DNA of 64,000 bases, from NCBI RefSeq assembly GCF_000308375.1, contig NZ_BAFQ01000006.1, forward strand, positions 1-64,000, read 5' to 3'. Position numbers and translations under genes: made by a program. Position 1 is the stretch's first letter, and every line of letters starts with the position of its first letter. This stretch comes from Nocardia aobensis NBRC 100429. Lineage in GTDB: Bacteria; Actinomycetota; Actinomycetes; Mycobacteriales; Mycobacteriaceae. Below the pieces are notes generated by a model. That model saw nothing but the letters and a program-made list of their open reading frames with translations, had not been told where the DNA came from and made no database searches. Shown one piece after another: positions 1 to 8,432 of the stretch.

Positions 1-305
1 CTGCTCGGCGCCTGCGACCAGGCCAGCGGCGGATTGTTGCCGTCGCGGCGAATGACCTGGGTCGGTTCGATCGGTGGACGTCCGGGCGGATGGCCCGATC
101 CCGGTTGCGGCCGTCCCGAACCGGGAGGACGGCCCGAATGCGGCGGGCGGCCCGAGCCGGGTGGCATCGGCCGCCCGGAACCGGGCGGGACGCGCGGATC
201 GTGTCCGTGCCGGTCCGGCGGCGGCATGCGTCGACCGTCCGGGCCCGCCGGCGGCGGCACCCGGCGGGTCCGCGGATACTGCTGGGGGTCGTCGCCGTTC
301 ACCAC
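1..305 (-). CDS. LCP (LytR-CpsA-Psr) family protein, N-terminal fragment cut by window edge
   Basis: About 101 codons are visible before the left edge. They give a Pro/Gly/Arg-rich, hydrophilic cytoplasmic tail that begins VNGDDPQQYPRTRR and later contains IEPTQVIRRDG. This style of tail, ending in a VIRR-like segment, is typical of the disordered N-terminus of actinobacterial LCP proteins, which attach arabinogalactan or similar glycopolymers to peptidoglycan. The membrane helix and catalytic domain would lie outside the window, so family membership is inferred. From memory the neighbouring genes match the Rv3839-Rv3834c block, where the LCP-like Rv3840 is the next gene, which supports the call. 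The start is one of two adjacent GTG codons (305 or 302). No clear ribosome binding site is visible. Confidence 0.55.
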   Translation of the reverse strand, partial: MVNGDDPQQYPRTRRVPPPAGPDGRRMPPPDRHGHDPRVPPGSGRPMPPGSGRPPHSGRPPGSGRPQPGSGHPPGRPPIEPTQVIRRDGNNPPLAWSQAPS

Positions 306-393
306 CGAGATGGTACTGACCGGGGCGTTGTGCCGGTCGGCACAATGCGTCCGGAGGGCTGAACGTGGCCGATTTCCGCAGGTCGGCGCGATC

Positions 394-1188
394 TCACGGC
401 AGCCAGGAGACGTGGCCGTGCAGGGCGGTGTAGCCGATGTAGGCCACCGAATCGATCGTCGCGTGTGCCAGGATCAGCGGCCACAGCCGTCCGGTCCGCT
501 GCCAGTACCGGCCGAAGATCACCCCCATCACCAGGTTGCCGAGGCCTCCGCCCAGCCCCTGATAGAGGTGATAACTGCCACGCAGCAGCGCCGACGCGGC
601 CAGTGATCGGTTCTCCGACCAGCCGAGCGTGCGCAGCCGGCTGATCAGATAGCCGACGACGATGATCTCCTCGGCCACGGCATTCGCCACGGCCGAGAGC
701 ACCAGCACCGGCAACCGCCACCAATGGTCGTGCAGTGAACTGGGCACGATCGTCACGCTCATGCCCAGCGCGTGGGCGGCCAGGTACAGCCCCAGTCCGG
801 GCAGTCCGATCACCGCGGCGAGGACGACACCGGGGACCACATCACCACGCCACCGGATTCGCGCCAGCCCGACCAGCCGCGGCCCGATTCCGCTGCGCCA
901 CAACAGATACAGTCCCAGCGCGCCCCATCCGATCAGGCGGGCGACGCTCAACAGCTGGAACAGCAGATCGATCGTCGACTGCGCGGCCCGGGAGGGATTC
1001 AGCGCGACCTGCTGACCACCGATTCCGCCCGGTGCCAGCGCGCTTTCCAGCAGCGACAGTGCCGCACCGGCCCCGCTCGTCCCGAAGGTGACGACCAGGA
1101 CGATCGCGATCTCTACCCGGATCGCGAACCGGTCGCGCTCCGCAGCGGGATCGGGCCAGGCAGCTGCGAAACGATCGGCCGGAACCAT
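394..1188 (-). CDS. CPBP family intramembrane glutamic endopeptidase
   Basis: This is a 264-residue multi-pass membrane protein with about six to eight hydrophobic segments. The CPBP (Abi/CAAX protease-like) signature is visible in its second half. The glutamate pair occurs in AVAEEIIVVGYL, followed by the His motif RGSYHLYQG and the later segment LILAHATIDS. These match the conserved motifs of type II CAAX prenyl endopeptidase-like proteins, in which Glu and His residues inside the membrane form the active site. The usual EExxxR has Gly in place of Arg, a common variation in this family. The natural substrate cannot be inferred. The ATG at 1188 is the first plausible start. Confidence 0.85.
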   Translation of the reverse strand: MVPADRFAAAWPDPAAERDRFAIRVEIAIVLVVTFGTSGAGAALSLLESALAPGGIGGQQVALNPSRAAQSTIDLLFQLLSVARLIGWGALGLYLLWRSGIGPRLVGLARIRWRGDVVPGVVLAAVIGLPGLGLYLAAHALGMSVTIVPSSLHDHWWRLPVLVLSAVANAVAEEIIVVGYLISRLRTLGWSENRSLAASALLRGSYHLYQGLGGGLGNLVMGVIFGRYWQRTGRLWPLILAHATIDSVAYIGYTALHGHVSWLP

Positions 1189-1246
1189 AGGAACAATCTA
1201 GGGGTGGTCCGCCGCATGCCGCGTTCCGGCCGTATCGGATGTGCTC

Positions 1247-2020
1247 TCAGGCGGAGCGATCGGAGCCGTGCATGCGATCGAAGAACGGGCAGCCGGCGAG
1301 GATGCGCACCGCGCGGCTCAACTGCTGCACGTCGTCCACGGGCGCGTGGAAGGGCAGTCGCACATCGTGATCGGTATCGGGGCCCTCGACCCGCAGCGTG
1401 ACGCCGTAGCGGTCGATGGCCAGCGGCCGCACCGAGCCGCCGCGCAGCCGGACCGGCAGATGGCGGGCCAGCCGGGCGATCACATCGGCGTGATCGGAGT
1501 CCATATGTTGCAACCAGGCCGCCTCCAGTTCCCAGAACGGATCGGCGTCGGCGCTGCGCAGATCGTGCGGGCAGACCGATTCGGCGCCGGCGGAGTCGGC
1601 GACGACGGCCGATTCCAGCACCACTCGCAGCAGGGTGCTGGTATGGCCGACATCGAGCAGGCCGGGATGCGGATATTCGCTCGCGACCTGAGATGCCAAG
1701 GCGCGCTGGGCATGTCCGGGTACCGCCCGCACGCGCCCGCGCAACCAGACCAGCGCACGCACGGGTTCGCGTAACGCCAAGGGTGCGTGGTCGGTCAGCT
1801 CCAGCACACCCGGTGAACCGACCTCGGCCGCCGCGGCGGCGACCGCCGCCGAGTTGCGCGCGACGGCGACGACCACATCACCGCACGCGCGCAGGTGGTG
1901 CACGGTCGTGGGAATCGGATCGGTGCCGGGCAGGGCCAGGACGGAACTCTCGGCATGGGCGCACGCACTGCGGATCCGCTCCGCGGCGGATGGAGCGGCG
2001 GACGTGATCGTGCGGCGCAT
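1247..2020 (-). CDS. DUF2470 domain protein, probably iron/heme related (Rv3839-like)
   Basis: The product has 257 residues. Its C-terminal half, about residues 165-255, is a DUF2470 domain, with WLQHMDSDHADVIARLARHL followed by PLAIDRYGVTLRV. DUF2470 is the heme-binding module found at the end of HugZ-type heme-handling proteins; the N-terminal half resembles a degenerate FMN-binding split barrel. From memory the mycobacterial counterpart Rv3839 is an IdeR-regulated gene. A 19-base iron box lies 44 bases upstream of the start, so repression by iron-loaded IdeR is likely. A role in heme or iron use is inferred; the exact reaction is unknown. Confidence 0.8.
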   Translation of the reverse strand: MRRTITSAAPSAAERIRSACAHAESSVLALPGTDPIPTTVHHLRACGDVVVAVARNSAAVAAAAAEVGSPGVLELTDHAPLALREPVRALVWLRGRVRAVPGHAQRALASQVASEYPHPGLLDVGHTSTLLRVVLESAVVADSAGAESVCPHDLRSADADPFWELEAAWLQHMDSDHADVIARLARHLPVRLRGGSVRPLAIDRYGVTLRVEGPDTDHDVRLPFHAPVDDVQQLSRAVRILAGCPFFDRMHGSDRSA

Positions 2021-2063
2021 ACAGACCTCCAGTGACGAACCCGGGACGGATACGGACGGATAA

Positions 2064-2082
2064 TTAGGTAAACCTAAGCTAA
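2064..2082 (-). promoter_or_regulatory. IdeR/DtxR-type iron box
   Basis: Read on the minus strand, the site is TTAGCTTAGGTTTACCTAA. It matches the IdeR consensus TTAGGTTAGGCTAACCTAA at 16 of 19 positions. It lies between the divergent genes at 2020 (minus) and 2130 (plus), so it could control either or both. The match was counted by eye. Confidence 0.8.
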
Positions 2083-2129
2083 GTCACGGCCCGTGGTTAC
2101 GCAAGCATTGCGCTCGCTACGGTGGAAAT

Positions 2130-2549
2130 GTGCCGCACGATTCGACGCCCGCCTCCGAACCCGTTCTGCTGTCGTTGAGCGTGCCCAGCACGGGCCCGTC
2201 CGATCTGGTGGACGGACTGGTCCGGCCGCCGTCGGCGAATCCCCAGGCGCCGGTGCTCGACCTGACCCTGTCCGATGAGCGCATCGCCGAATTCCTGGTC
2301 GGCGTGGCACATTCCGATACCGGATTCGTCGCCGCGACCGCCTCGGGCAAGCGGGCGGTGGCGATCGTCGCGGCCACCGTGGCCGCGCTGTGCGGCGAGA
2401 ATATCCGGACCGCACTGACCAGCCCCGATATCGATTTCCTGCGTGGCCTGTCCGCTCCGGCCGTCCAGGCACTGCGCGAGGTACTGCTGGCCGTCGAGAC
2501 CGAACAGATGGAGTCGGTGACGGCGGCGCTGCGGGTGCTGACCTCCTGA
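2130..2549 (+). CDS. hypothetical protein, divergent from the iron-box gene
   Basis: The 139-residue product has no family I recognise. The N-terminal 45 residues are Pro/Ser-rich, and the rest looks like a compact alpha-helical domain. It has no signal peptide or membrane segment. The GTG at 2130 is the assigned start, with only a weak GGTGGAA-like site upstream. It is transcribed away from the DUF2470 gene across the region that holds the iron box, so iron control is possible. It lies in front of pheA with an 84-base gap that holds no visible motif. Confidence 0.6.
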   Translation: MPHDSTPASEPVLLSLSVPSTGPSDLVDGLVRPPSANPQAPVLDLTLSDERIAEFLVGVAHSDTGFVAATASGKRAVAIVAATVAALCGENIRTALTSPDIDFLRGLSAPAVQALREVLLAVETEQMESVTAALRVLTS

Positions 2550-2633
2550 TCGGGCCCGGCCCCGACCTGGGCTGTTACCGCTGGGTACGCACAAACGGCG
2601 AGCGCGCAGCCAACTGCCAGTAATGTCGTATCC

Positions 2634-3554
2634 GTGCCGCGTATCGCCTATTTCGGACCGTCGGGAACTTTCACCGAGATGGCCCTGGCCCGACTCGAAT
2701 CGGACGGGGCCTTCGACGAGCCGGTCGAGCGGATCGCCGCACCCAGTCAGGGCGCGGCGCTCGAGATGATCCGGTCCGGTGCGGCCGACGGCGCGGTGGT
2801 GCCGATCGAGAGCTCGGTCGAAGGTTCCATCTCGGCGACCCTGGACGCGCTCGCGGTGGGCCCGCGGCTGCAGATCATCGCCGAAACCGAACTCGACGTG
2901 GCGTTCACGATCGTGGCGAAACCTGGAATGGAGCTGTCGCGGGTGCGCACCGTCGCGGCCTATCCCGTCGCGGCCGCGCAGGTGCGGTTGTGGCTGGCGG
3001 ATCGGATGCCGCAGGCAACGCTGTACACCTCGGCCTCCAACGCGGCCGCGGCCGAGGATGTGGTGGCCGGCCACGCCGACGCCGCGGTCTCGACCACCCT
3101 GGCCGGTCAGCGGCTGAAACTCGTCGAACTGGCCACCGGCGTCGCCGACCACGACCAGGCCATCACCCGTTTCGTGCTGGTCACCCCGCCACGTGAGGCG
3201 CCCGCCCGCACCGGCGCCGACCGCACCTCGCTGGTGGTACTCGAACTGGCGAACGAACCCGGTTCGCTGATGCGGGTGTTCGCCGAATTCGCCACGCGCG
3301 GTGTGGATCTGACCCGCATCGAATCCCGGCCGACGCGCACCGGGATGGGTACCTATCGCTTCTATCTGGACTGTGTCGGCCATATCGACGACACCGCCGT
3401 CGCCGAGGCCCTCAAGGCGCTGCACCGGACCGCCGGGCGGATCCGCTATCTGGGCTCCTGGCCGGCCAGTTCACCGAGTGGATCGCCGCCGCCCGCCGAC
3501 GAGCCGGCGGCGGCCTGGTTGGACGATGTGAAAAAGGGGGTGGACGCCTCATGA
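2634..3554 (+). CDS. pheA: prephenate dehydratase
   Basis: This enzyme converts prephenate to phenylpyruvate in phenylalanine synthesis, in the cytoplasm. The 306-residue protein begins with the classic RIAYFGPSGTFTEMAL. It has the VVPIESSVEGSI segment near residue 60 and the catalytic TRF motif in QAITRFVLV near residue 180. A regulatory ACT domain follows at about 200-280, with NEPGSLMRVFAEFA and IESRPTRTGMGTYRF, where phenylalanine would bind for feedback inhibition. The length fits the monofunctional actinobacterial enzyme, with no chorismate mutase domain. The start is GTG. It overlaps the next gene by 4 bases, indicating one transcript. Confidence 0.95.
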   Translation: MPRIAYFGPSGTFTEMALARLESDGAFDEPVERIAAPSQGAALEMIRSGAADGAVVPIESSVEGSISATLDALAVGPRLQIIAETELDVAFTIVAKPGMELSRVRTVAAYPVAAAQVRLWLADRMPQATLYTSASNAAAAEDVVAGHADAAVSTTLAGQRLKLVELATGVADHDQAITRFVLVTPPREAPARTGADRTSLVVLELANEPGSLMRVFAEFATRGVDLTRIESRPTRTGMGTYRFYLDCVGHIDDTAVAEALKALHRTAGRIRYLGSWPASSPSGSPPPADEPAAAWLDDVKKGVDAS

Positions 3555-4252
3555 GTGAAACCGGTGCGAACCGCGATCCCGTCCGCGGTTCCGGCAGGTT
3601 GGTGCTGGTCCGTCACGGCGAGACCGAGGGTAATGTCGCGAAACTTCTGGATACCCGGGTACCGGGTCTACCGCTGACCGAACGTGGTGTGGCGCAAGCG
3701 AAATCGTTCGCCGCGCGGCTAGCGGTGCCGCCGGTGCGGTTGTACTCCTCGGTAGCGCTGCGTGCCCAGCAGACCGCGAGCCATATCGAGTCGGTGACCG
3801 GTGTGGCGGCCGAGGTGGCCGACGGTGTGTACGAGGTGCAGGTCGGCGAACTGGAGGGGCAGAATTCCGACGCGGCGCATCGGGAATTCCAGCGGGTCTA
3901 CCGTTCCTGGCATCTGGGTGAACTGCATACGCGACTGCCCGGCGGCGAATCCGGCGAGGAGGTCCTCGAGCGGTATCTGCCTGTGCTGGAACACCTTCGG
4001 GACGACTACCTGCTTCCAGGCTCGGAAACGCGCGATGTGCTGCTGGTCAGCCACGGCGCCGCGATGCGACTGGCGGCCCGCGAACTCACCGGCGTCGCAC
4101 CGCCGTTCACGACCAACAACCATCTGGACAACACCGAGACCATCGAGCTGGCGCCGACCGCCGACGGCGGTTGGACCTGTGTCCGCTGGGGCCGCTACAC
4201 CCCGCCGTTCGGATACAAGGTCGAACCGAAGGCCGACGACCCGATGGGTTAG
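3551..4252 (+). CDS. histidine phosphatase (phosphoglycerate mutase-like) protein
   Basis: The 233-residue protein belongs to the histidine phosphatase superfamily. The phospho-accepting RHG motif is in LVLVRHGETEGNV at about residues 19-31, and the second catalytic His is in LLVSHGAAMRLAAREL near 165-180. The catalytic acid is probably in the YEVQVGELEG segment. Members of this subfamily are often general phosphatases rather than glycolytic mutases. From memory this is the position of Rv3837c, downstream of pheA. It overlaps pheA by 4 bases, and its stop codon overlaps the stop of the convergent EspG gene. Confidence 0.88.
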   Translation: MSETGANRDPVRGSGRLVLVRHGETEGNVAKLLDTRVPGLPLTERGVAQAKSFAARLAVPPVRLYSSVALRAQQTASHIESVTGVAAEVADGVYEVQVGELEGQNSDAAHREFQRVYRSWHLGELHTRLPGGESGEEVLERYLPVLEHLRDDYLLPGSETRDVLLVSHGAAMRLAARELTGVAPPFTTNNHLDNTETIELAPTADGGWTCVRWGRYTPPFGYKVEPKADDPMG

Positions 4253-5082
4253 CCGATTCCGGGGGTCGCCGGCTTGAAATCCTCACGTAGCGGAAGCTTG
4301 TCGACGAGGTCCTTGATCGCGGTGCGCAATCGGCCCGGTGTCCCGCTGGCCAGCGAGGTCCACATGACCTCGTCGTCGGAGCGGGTGGTGACGCCGATGA
4401 ATCGCCCGTTGCGGGTGTTGTACACCGCGATCATCCCGTCGGAGATGTCGCGACTGGCGTCGTTGTACACGACGCCGACGATCGAAGCGTGCGAATGGAT
4501 TTCGACCAGCGCCGAGGCCAGCGCCTGCGCGTCGCGGGGCGGCCGCCCCACTCGCTCCAGGCGCCGCGCGGTGGTCGCGGCATCCCCGGCATCACCGAGA
4601 ATCGGCTTGAGTTCCTCGGTGAGAACATTCATTCCGCTGAGCTCGAGCGCCTCCGCCGGTCCCAGCGCCGCCATGATCGTGCCCGGTAGGTCGTGTCCCG
4701 CCTCGTCGATGCTGTAGGAATTCGGCCCGCGCAGGGCGACGACATCGAGGTCGTCGCCCTTGGCGAGGCAGAATCGGTTCACTCGGTCGCCGACGTACCA
4801 GCGCATCGAGATCACCCAGTGCGGGCGGTACAGCCCGCGCAGCCGGTCTTCGAGGTCGTGCTGCACGACTCCGTCGACGAGCAGCTCACGCGCGGTGAGC
4901 GATTCGGCGGCCGCGGTCATCGCCCGGTCGTGGTCGACGACATTGTCGTAGCGGCCCCTCGCATCCAGTACGACAGGCACCTCGTCGATCTCCAGTTTCT
5001 CGAGCAGAAACTGCATCTCGTCGAGCGACAACACGACGGACTCGAGCATCGACGGCCCGCGGCCGGCGCCGAGCACGGTCAC
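4249..5082 (-). CDS. EspG family ESX secretion-associated protein (PE/PPE chaperone)
   Basis: The 277-residue protein resembles the EspG family, cytoplasmic chaperones that bind the tip of PPE proteins in PE-PPE pairs before type VII secretion. The N-terminal LSLDEMQFLLEKL region and the middle segment ending GVVYNDASRDISDG resemble the EspG fold, as does the C-terminal part GRFIGVTTRSDDEVMWTSL, which is commonly conserved. It begins with GTG directly after the PPE stop codon, with GGAG in good position. An internal ATG at residue 12 is a less likely start. The tight linkage to PPE and PE genes supports the call. No ESX core genes (eccB/C/D/E) are in the window, so its secretion system must be encoded elsewhere. 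Confidence 0.82.
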   Translation of the reverse strand: MTVLGAGRGPSMLESVVLSLDEMQFLLEKLEIDEVPVVLDARGRYDNVVDHDRAMTAAAESLTARELLVDGVVQHDLEDRLRGLYRPHWVISMRWYVGDRVNRFCLAKGDDLDVVALRGPNSYSIDEAGHDLPGTIMAALGPAEALELSGMNVLTEELKPILGDAGDAATTARRLERVGRPPRDAQALASALVEIHSHASIVGVVYNDASRDISDGMIAVYNTRNGRFIGVTTRSDDEVMWTSLASGTPGRLRTAIKDLVDKLPLREDFKPATPGIG

Positions 5083-6258
5083 CTAGCGCGCTCCCGCGGC
5101 CGGGTCTGCTCCGATGACCCCGGGTGCGATGACCCGGCCGTCGGCGAAGTGCTCGCCCCGCAGGTAGTCGTTGCCCTGGTGCTCGCCCTCGTCGTCGTCG
5201 CTGTCGACCTGGCGGCCCAGCAGCGGGTTACCGGCGGCGTTGTTCGCGCGGGCCGGAGCCGGTGCGCCCATCTGCGCGACGGGTGCCGTCTCCGCCACCG
5301 GAGCGGTCGCGGCCGGAGCGCCGATCACGTTGCCGGCACCCCAGCCCTCGGGGAGTTGCAGCGTGCCGGCGCCGTTGCCGATGCCGACGGAGCTTCCCCC
5401 GAAGGACACGGCACGCGTGGCTGCCGCGGCGCCACCGGCGGCGGCGACACCCCCCATGCCGCCCATCATCATCGGCGACATGCTCGCGGCGGGCGCGGCA
5501 TGGCTGGTCGCCGCGGCGATCGCGGTACCGGCCACATTGCCCACCGTGGACACACCCGTCGTCGCCACCGATCCGGCGACATTGGCCGCCTGGGTGGCGG
5601 CGCTGATCACGCCCGGATCGGTCGCGAGCGCCTGCGCCACACCGATGGCCGTCTGCACCGGGTCGCCGCTGGTGTTCTGCGAAGCCGCCTCGGCGCCGCT
5701 GTCGGCCACCCCGGCGCCCGCCGCGATCGGTGGCGGCGTCAGGAACTCGGCCGGAGTCGCCGTCATGGCCTCGACGGTGGATTCGTAGGTGTCCATGACC
5801 AGTGCGGCCTGTACATCCAGGGCGGCCTTGGCGGCTTCCGCCACCTCGGCACTGCCGTCCAGATCGCCGCCGTGCGCATGTGCCGCGACGCGCGCGGCGT
5901 CCACCGCGGCGATCTCCGGCAGGCTCGGCATGGCAAGGGTGGCGACGGTATTGGCGGTGGCGTGGGCGGAGGCCTTGGCCGCCATCGCAGCCGCCTGCAT
6001 GCCCTGCTGTTCGGCCCAGCCGGTGAAGCCGGCGAGTTTGGTCAGTGCGACGGCACCGTTGAGACCGACCATGCCGACACCCAGTTCGGCCATGACCCGG
6101 GTGACGGTGGCGGTCGCGTCGACCCACGCCGCCGTGAGACCACCCCATGCCGTGGCCGCGGCAGCGGCCGGAACGGCGTGCGGACCCGCGGTCAGCAGAC
6201 TCGAATTGCCCTCGGCGAGCCGGGGCAGCCAATAGATTCCGGTGATCCCTGCAGTCAT
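5083..6258 (-). CDS. PPE family-like type VII secretion substrate
   Basis: The 391-residue protein has a helical PPE-like domain over about residues 1-175. It contains the WxG turn as WGG in ATAWGGLTAAW and a characteristic Trp near residue 10 (IYWLPRL). The rest is an Ala/Gly/Pro-rich tail that contains a Met-rich stretch MSPMMMGGMGG and ends in a charged DSDDDEGEHQGNDY segment. In mycobacteria such proteins pair with a PE partner in a four-helix bundle and are recognised by EspG. The canonical Pro-Pro-Glu at positions 8-10 is absent, as often seen outside Mycobacterium. ATG at 6258 is preceded by GGGGAGAG. It lies between the PE and EspG genes. Confidence 0.8.
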   Translation of the reverse strand: MTAGITGIYWLPRLAEGNSSLLTAGPHAVPAAAAATAWGGLTAAWVDATATVTRVMAELGVGMVGLNGAVALTKLAGFTGWAEQQGMQAAAMAAKASAHATANTVATLAMPSLPEIAAVDAARVAAHAHGGDLDGSAEVAEAAKAALDVQAALVMDTYESTVEAMTATPAEFLTPPPIAAGAGVADSGAEAASQNTSGDPVQTAIGVAQALATDPGVISAATQAANVAGSVATTGVSTVGNVAGTAIAAATSHAAPAASMSPMMMGGMGGVAAAGGAAAATRAVSFGGSSVGIGNGAGTLQLPEGWGAGNVIGAPAATAPVAETAPVAQMGAPAPARANNAAGNPLLGRQVDSDDDEGEHQGNDYLRGEHFADGRVIAPGVIGADPAAGAR

Positions 6259-6301
6259 TGTCTCTCCCCTGAACGAATGGTGTGGTGAAGGATCGCGCCG
6301 G

Positions 6302-6613
6302 TCAGAACTGAATCGCGGCGGTACCGGCCGCGTTGATCGCGTCCTCGGCGATGTACGAGGCCAGCTGCTGACGCAGGATCGCGGCCGCGTGGTGCAGTTC
6401 GAGAATGGCCTGCGCGGCCGCGCGGTCGTGGCTGAGCGCGCCCTCGTTCAGATGGGTTGCCGCGGCGACGGACACCTCTTCGGCGCCGGCGGGGACGACG
6501 TGGGTGGCCGGACCGCTCAAAGCGGCGGCAGCAGTGAGACGTTCGGCGAGCAGATCGAGTTCCGCCGAGGCCGCGAGCACGACTTCGGGCTGTACACCGA
6601 GCAAACCAACCAT
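6302..6613 (-). CDS. PE family-like protein with YxxxD secretion motif
   Basis: The 103-residue helical protein fits the PE domain in length and pattern. There are two amphipathic helices separated by a short loop (SGPATHVVPAGAEEVS). Near its C-terminus is the type VII signal YxxxD, seen as YIAED. The chosen ATG at 6613 has a strong AAGGAG site 8 bases upstream; longer upstream starts give an unlikely Arg/Ser-rich extension. The gene lies 43 bases before the PPE gene, giving the order PE-PPE-EspG, and the three are probably co-transcribed. I infer that this protein and the PPE protein form a heterodimer exported by an ESX system. Confidence 0.82.
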   Translation of the reverse strand: MVGLLGVQPEVVLAASAELDLLAERLTAAAALSGPATHVVPAGAEEVSVAAATHLNEGALSHDRAAAQAILELHHAAAILRQQLASYIAEDAINAAGTAAIQF

Positions 6614-6811
6614 GACTCGAACTCCTTCTTGTGGCGGCTGTGCAAGTGTCGAGGCTGCCCGAGCCCAGTGCTGTTCCGGCACAGAGGATCCGGCAGACCC
6701 GTCGGTGGAACCACGAGAATTCCCCCTACGAGATGATTGGACGCGACGGCCCCCGGTTCGGTTCCCTCGAGTCACGAATCGATTCGACTTTACCCGCTAC
6801 GCGCGTAAAGA

Positions 6812-7165
6812 CTAGCCCCAACCGAGCTGATGCAGCCGTTCTTCGTCGATCCCGAAATAGTGAGCTATCTCATGGATCACCGTGATGGCCACTTCCTCGA
6901 CGACCTGCCGTTCGTCGTCGCACATTTCCAGAATCGTGTCGCGGTAGATGGTGATGGTGTCCGGTAGCGCGCCGCCGTACTGACTGTCCACCCGGTCGGT
7001 CAGCGCGATGCCGTGATACAGCCCGAGCAGATGCGGATCCTCGGGATTGCGCGCCTCGATCAGCACCACCACGTTCTCGATCGCCCCGGCGAGTGCGGGC
7101 GGAATCGTATCCAGCGCATCGCCGACCAGTTCCTCGAACCGGCTCTCCGACATCGACACCGGCAT
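6812..7165 (-). CDS. zincin-like metallopeptidase family protein (Rv3836-like)
   Basis: This small cytoplasmic protein of 117 residues has a zincin motif near its C-terminus: TVIHEIAHYFGIDEERLHQLGWG, where HExxH and a following Glu/His can bind zinc. The N-terminal FEELVGDALDTIPP is typical of the DUF1025/MPN-like metallopeptidase family. The substrate is unknown. It follows the septum-formation gene by 4 bases and is probably translated from the same message. From memory this pair matches Rv3835-Rv3836. Confidence 0.85.
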   Translation of the reverse strand: MPVSMSESRFEELVGDALDTIPPALAGAIENVVVLIEARNPEDPHLLGLYHGIALTDRVDSQYGGALPDTITIYRDTILEMCDDERQVVEEVAITVIHEIAHYFGIDEERLHQLGWG

Positions 7166-7169
7166 GGTG

Positions 7170-8327
7170 TCAGCGCTGCGGTGGAATCGGCGCGGGCGCC
7201 GCGCCCGGCAGCGGCGCCGGGGTGGAACGTCCGGAACTCGGCGGCGGCACCGGGGCCTGGCCGTCGATCAGCACATCGCCCTTCGCGGATCCGGTGATCG
7301 TCGCGAACCCGTCCTGAGACCCCTTGCCCACCAGGCAATTCAGCTTGTGACTGCCGACCAGCCAGCTGCGGGCGTCGAGGTTGTCCCAGAAGATGGTCAG
7401 CGTCTTGTTGATCAGCGCGTCCTGACCGCCGAGGTAATCGCCTGCGGCACGGGCGCATTCGTCCTGCATGAACTTGTCCTGATCGGCGTTCGCCGGCGGG
7501 CCGCTGTTGAAGTGGGTGCCGAGATCCACCGTCGACATCACCTCGTAGGCGTGCGGCTGACCGCAGGGGACCGGTTCGTTGGTCGGCAGATTCTGATTGA
7601 TGCCGATGCAGGTGCCCGGATCGAAGACGCGGGACTGGTCGCTGTCGCGCACCCGGCCCACGGTCTGCTGCGTCGCGCTACCCGTGGCGCTCACCAACTG
7701 CAATCCGCACCGGATGGTCCGGTCGCCGTTGCGCCAGCCCGGTTCTCCCGGGTTGACCATGCCGACCACGAACCGCCCCCGCGGGTCGAGCCGGCCACCG
7801 AGGTAGGCGGCCGCGGCCGAGGCGCAGTGTTCGTCGCGCAGTTCGCCGAAGCGCAGCGAATCGGGGAAGGCCGAGCCCGGCCCGAATTCGCGGCCCGGAT
7901 ATTTGCTCAGGTCGATATCGGCGGTCACCTCGAACAGATGTTTGTCGGCGCAGTTGACCTTGGTCAGATCCAGGGTTTTGGCGCTGGTCCAGGTGAGGCA
8001 GTCACCCGATTTGGCGGAGCCGAAGGCGGCGTCGGCGCGGCCGGCGGGCGCCTTGCCCGAACCGGGATCGTGCACCTCCAGCCCGTGTGAACTGCGAAAC
8101 CCCGAGATGGACAGCGTCACCAGCGCCGCCACCACGGCACCGACGGCGACCGCGAGCAATCCCCACCGCAGCCGATGCGGATGCAGCGCCTTGCCGTCCT
8201 GACCGAAGCGTTTCCCGGCGCCCGGCAACGGGCGGCGACGGTTCGCCCCGGCACGCCTGCGGCGAGGCATGTCGGATTCTTCGTTTCCCGGTTCCGGCGC
8301 CGCTGGCGCCCCATCGTCGGAGGACAT
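7170..8327 (-). CDS. septum formation family membrane protein (Rv3835-like)
   Basis: The 385-residue protein has a basic, Arg-rich cytoplasmic N-terminus (about 1-50) and one membrane helix (LLAVAVGAVVAALVTLSI, about 55-77). A large extracytoplasmic region follows with paired cysteines in two repeated blocks (GDCLTWTSAKTLDLTKVNC and DPGTCIGINQNLPTNEPVPC). This duplicated Cys pattern is characteristic of the Septum_form family, named after a Streptomyces cell-division protein. The C-terminal tail is Pro/Ala-rich. Function beyond membrane anchoring is unproven. It is divergent from serS with a 105-base gap that should hold both promoters. Confidence 0.82.
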   Translation of the reverse strand: MSSDDGAPAAPEPGNEESDMPRRRRAGANRRRPLPGAGKRFGQDGKALHPHRLRWGLLAVAVGAVVAALVTLSISGFRSSHGLEVHDPGSGKAPAGRADAAFGSAKSGDCLTWTSAKTLDLTKVNCADKHLFEVTADIDLSKYPGREFGPGSAFPDSLRFGELRDEHCASAAAAYLGGRLDPRGRFVVGMVNPGEPGWRNGDRTIRCGLQLVSATGSATQQTVGRVRDSDQSRVFDPGTCIGINQNLPTNEPVPCGQPHAYEVMSTVDLGTHFNSGPPANADQDKFMQDECARAAGDYLGGQDALINKTLTIFWDNLDARSWLVGSHKLNCLVGKGSQDGFATITGSAKGDVLIDGQAPVPPPSSGRSTPAPLPGAAPAPIPPQR

Positions 8328-8432
8328 CGCCGTCCATCATGGCAGGCGCCGTGCGGGGCCTGCCACGATCGGTTCGGATTTCACCGGATCCACAGAAAAT
8401 GCGGTGGACACCTCCCACTAGGCTGATTGCCC

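Noticed and set aside
34..606. Plus-strand frames rich in GGRPE-type repeats at the left edge
   Set aside because: The repeats come from reading the Pro/Gly-rich LCP-type N-terminus in the wrong direction; the minus-strand frame is more plausible.
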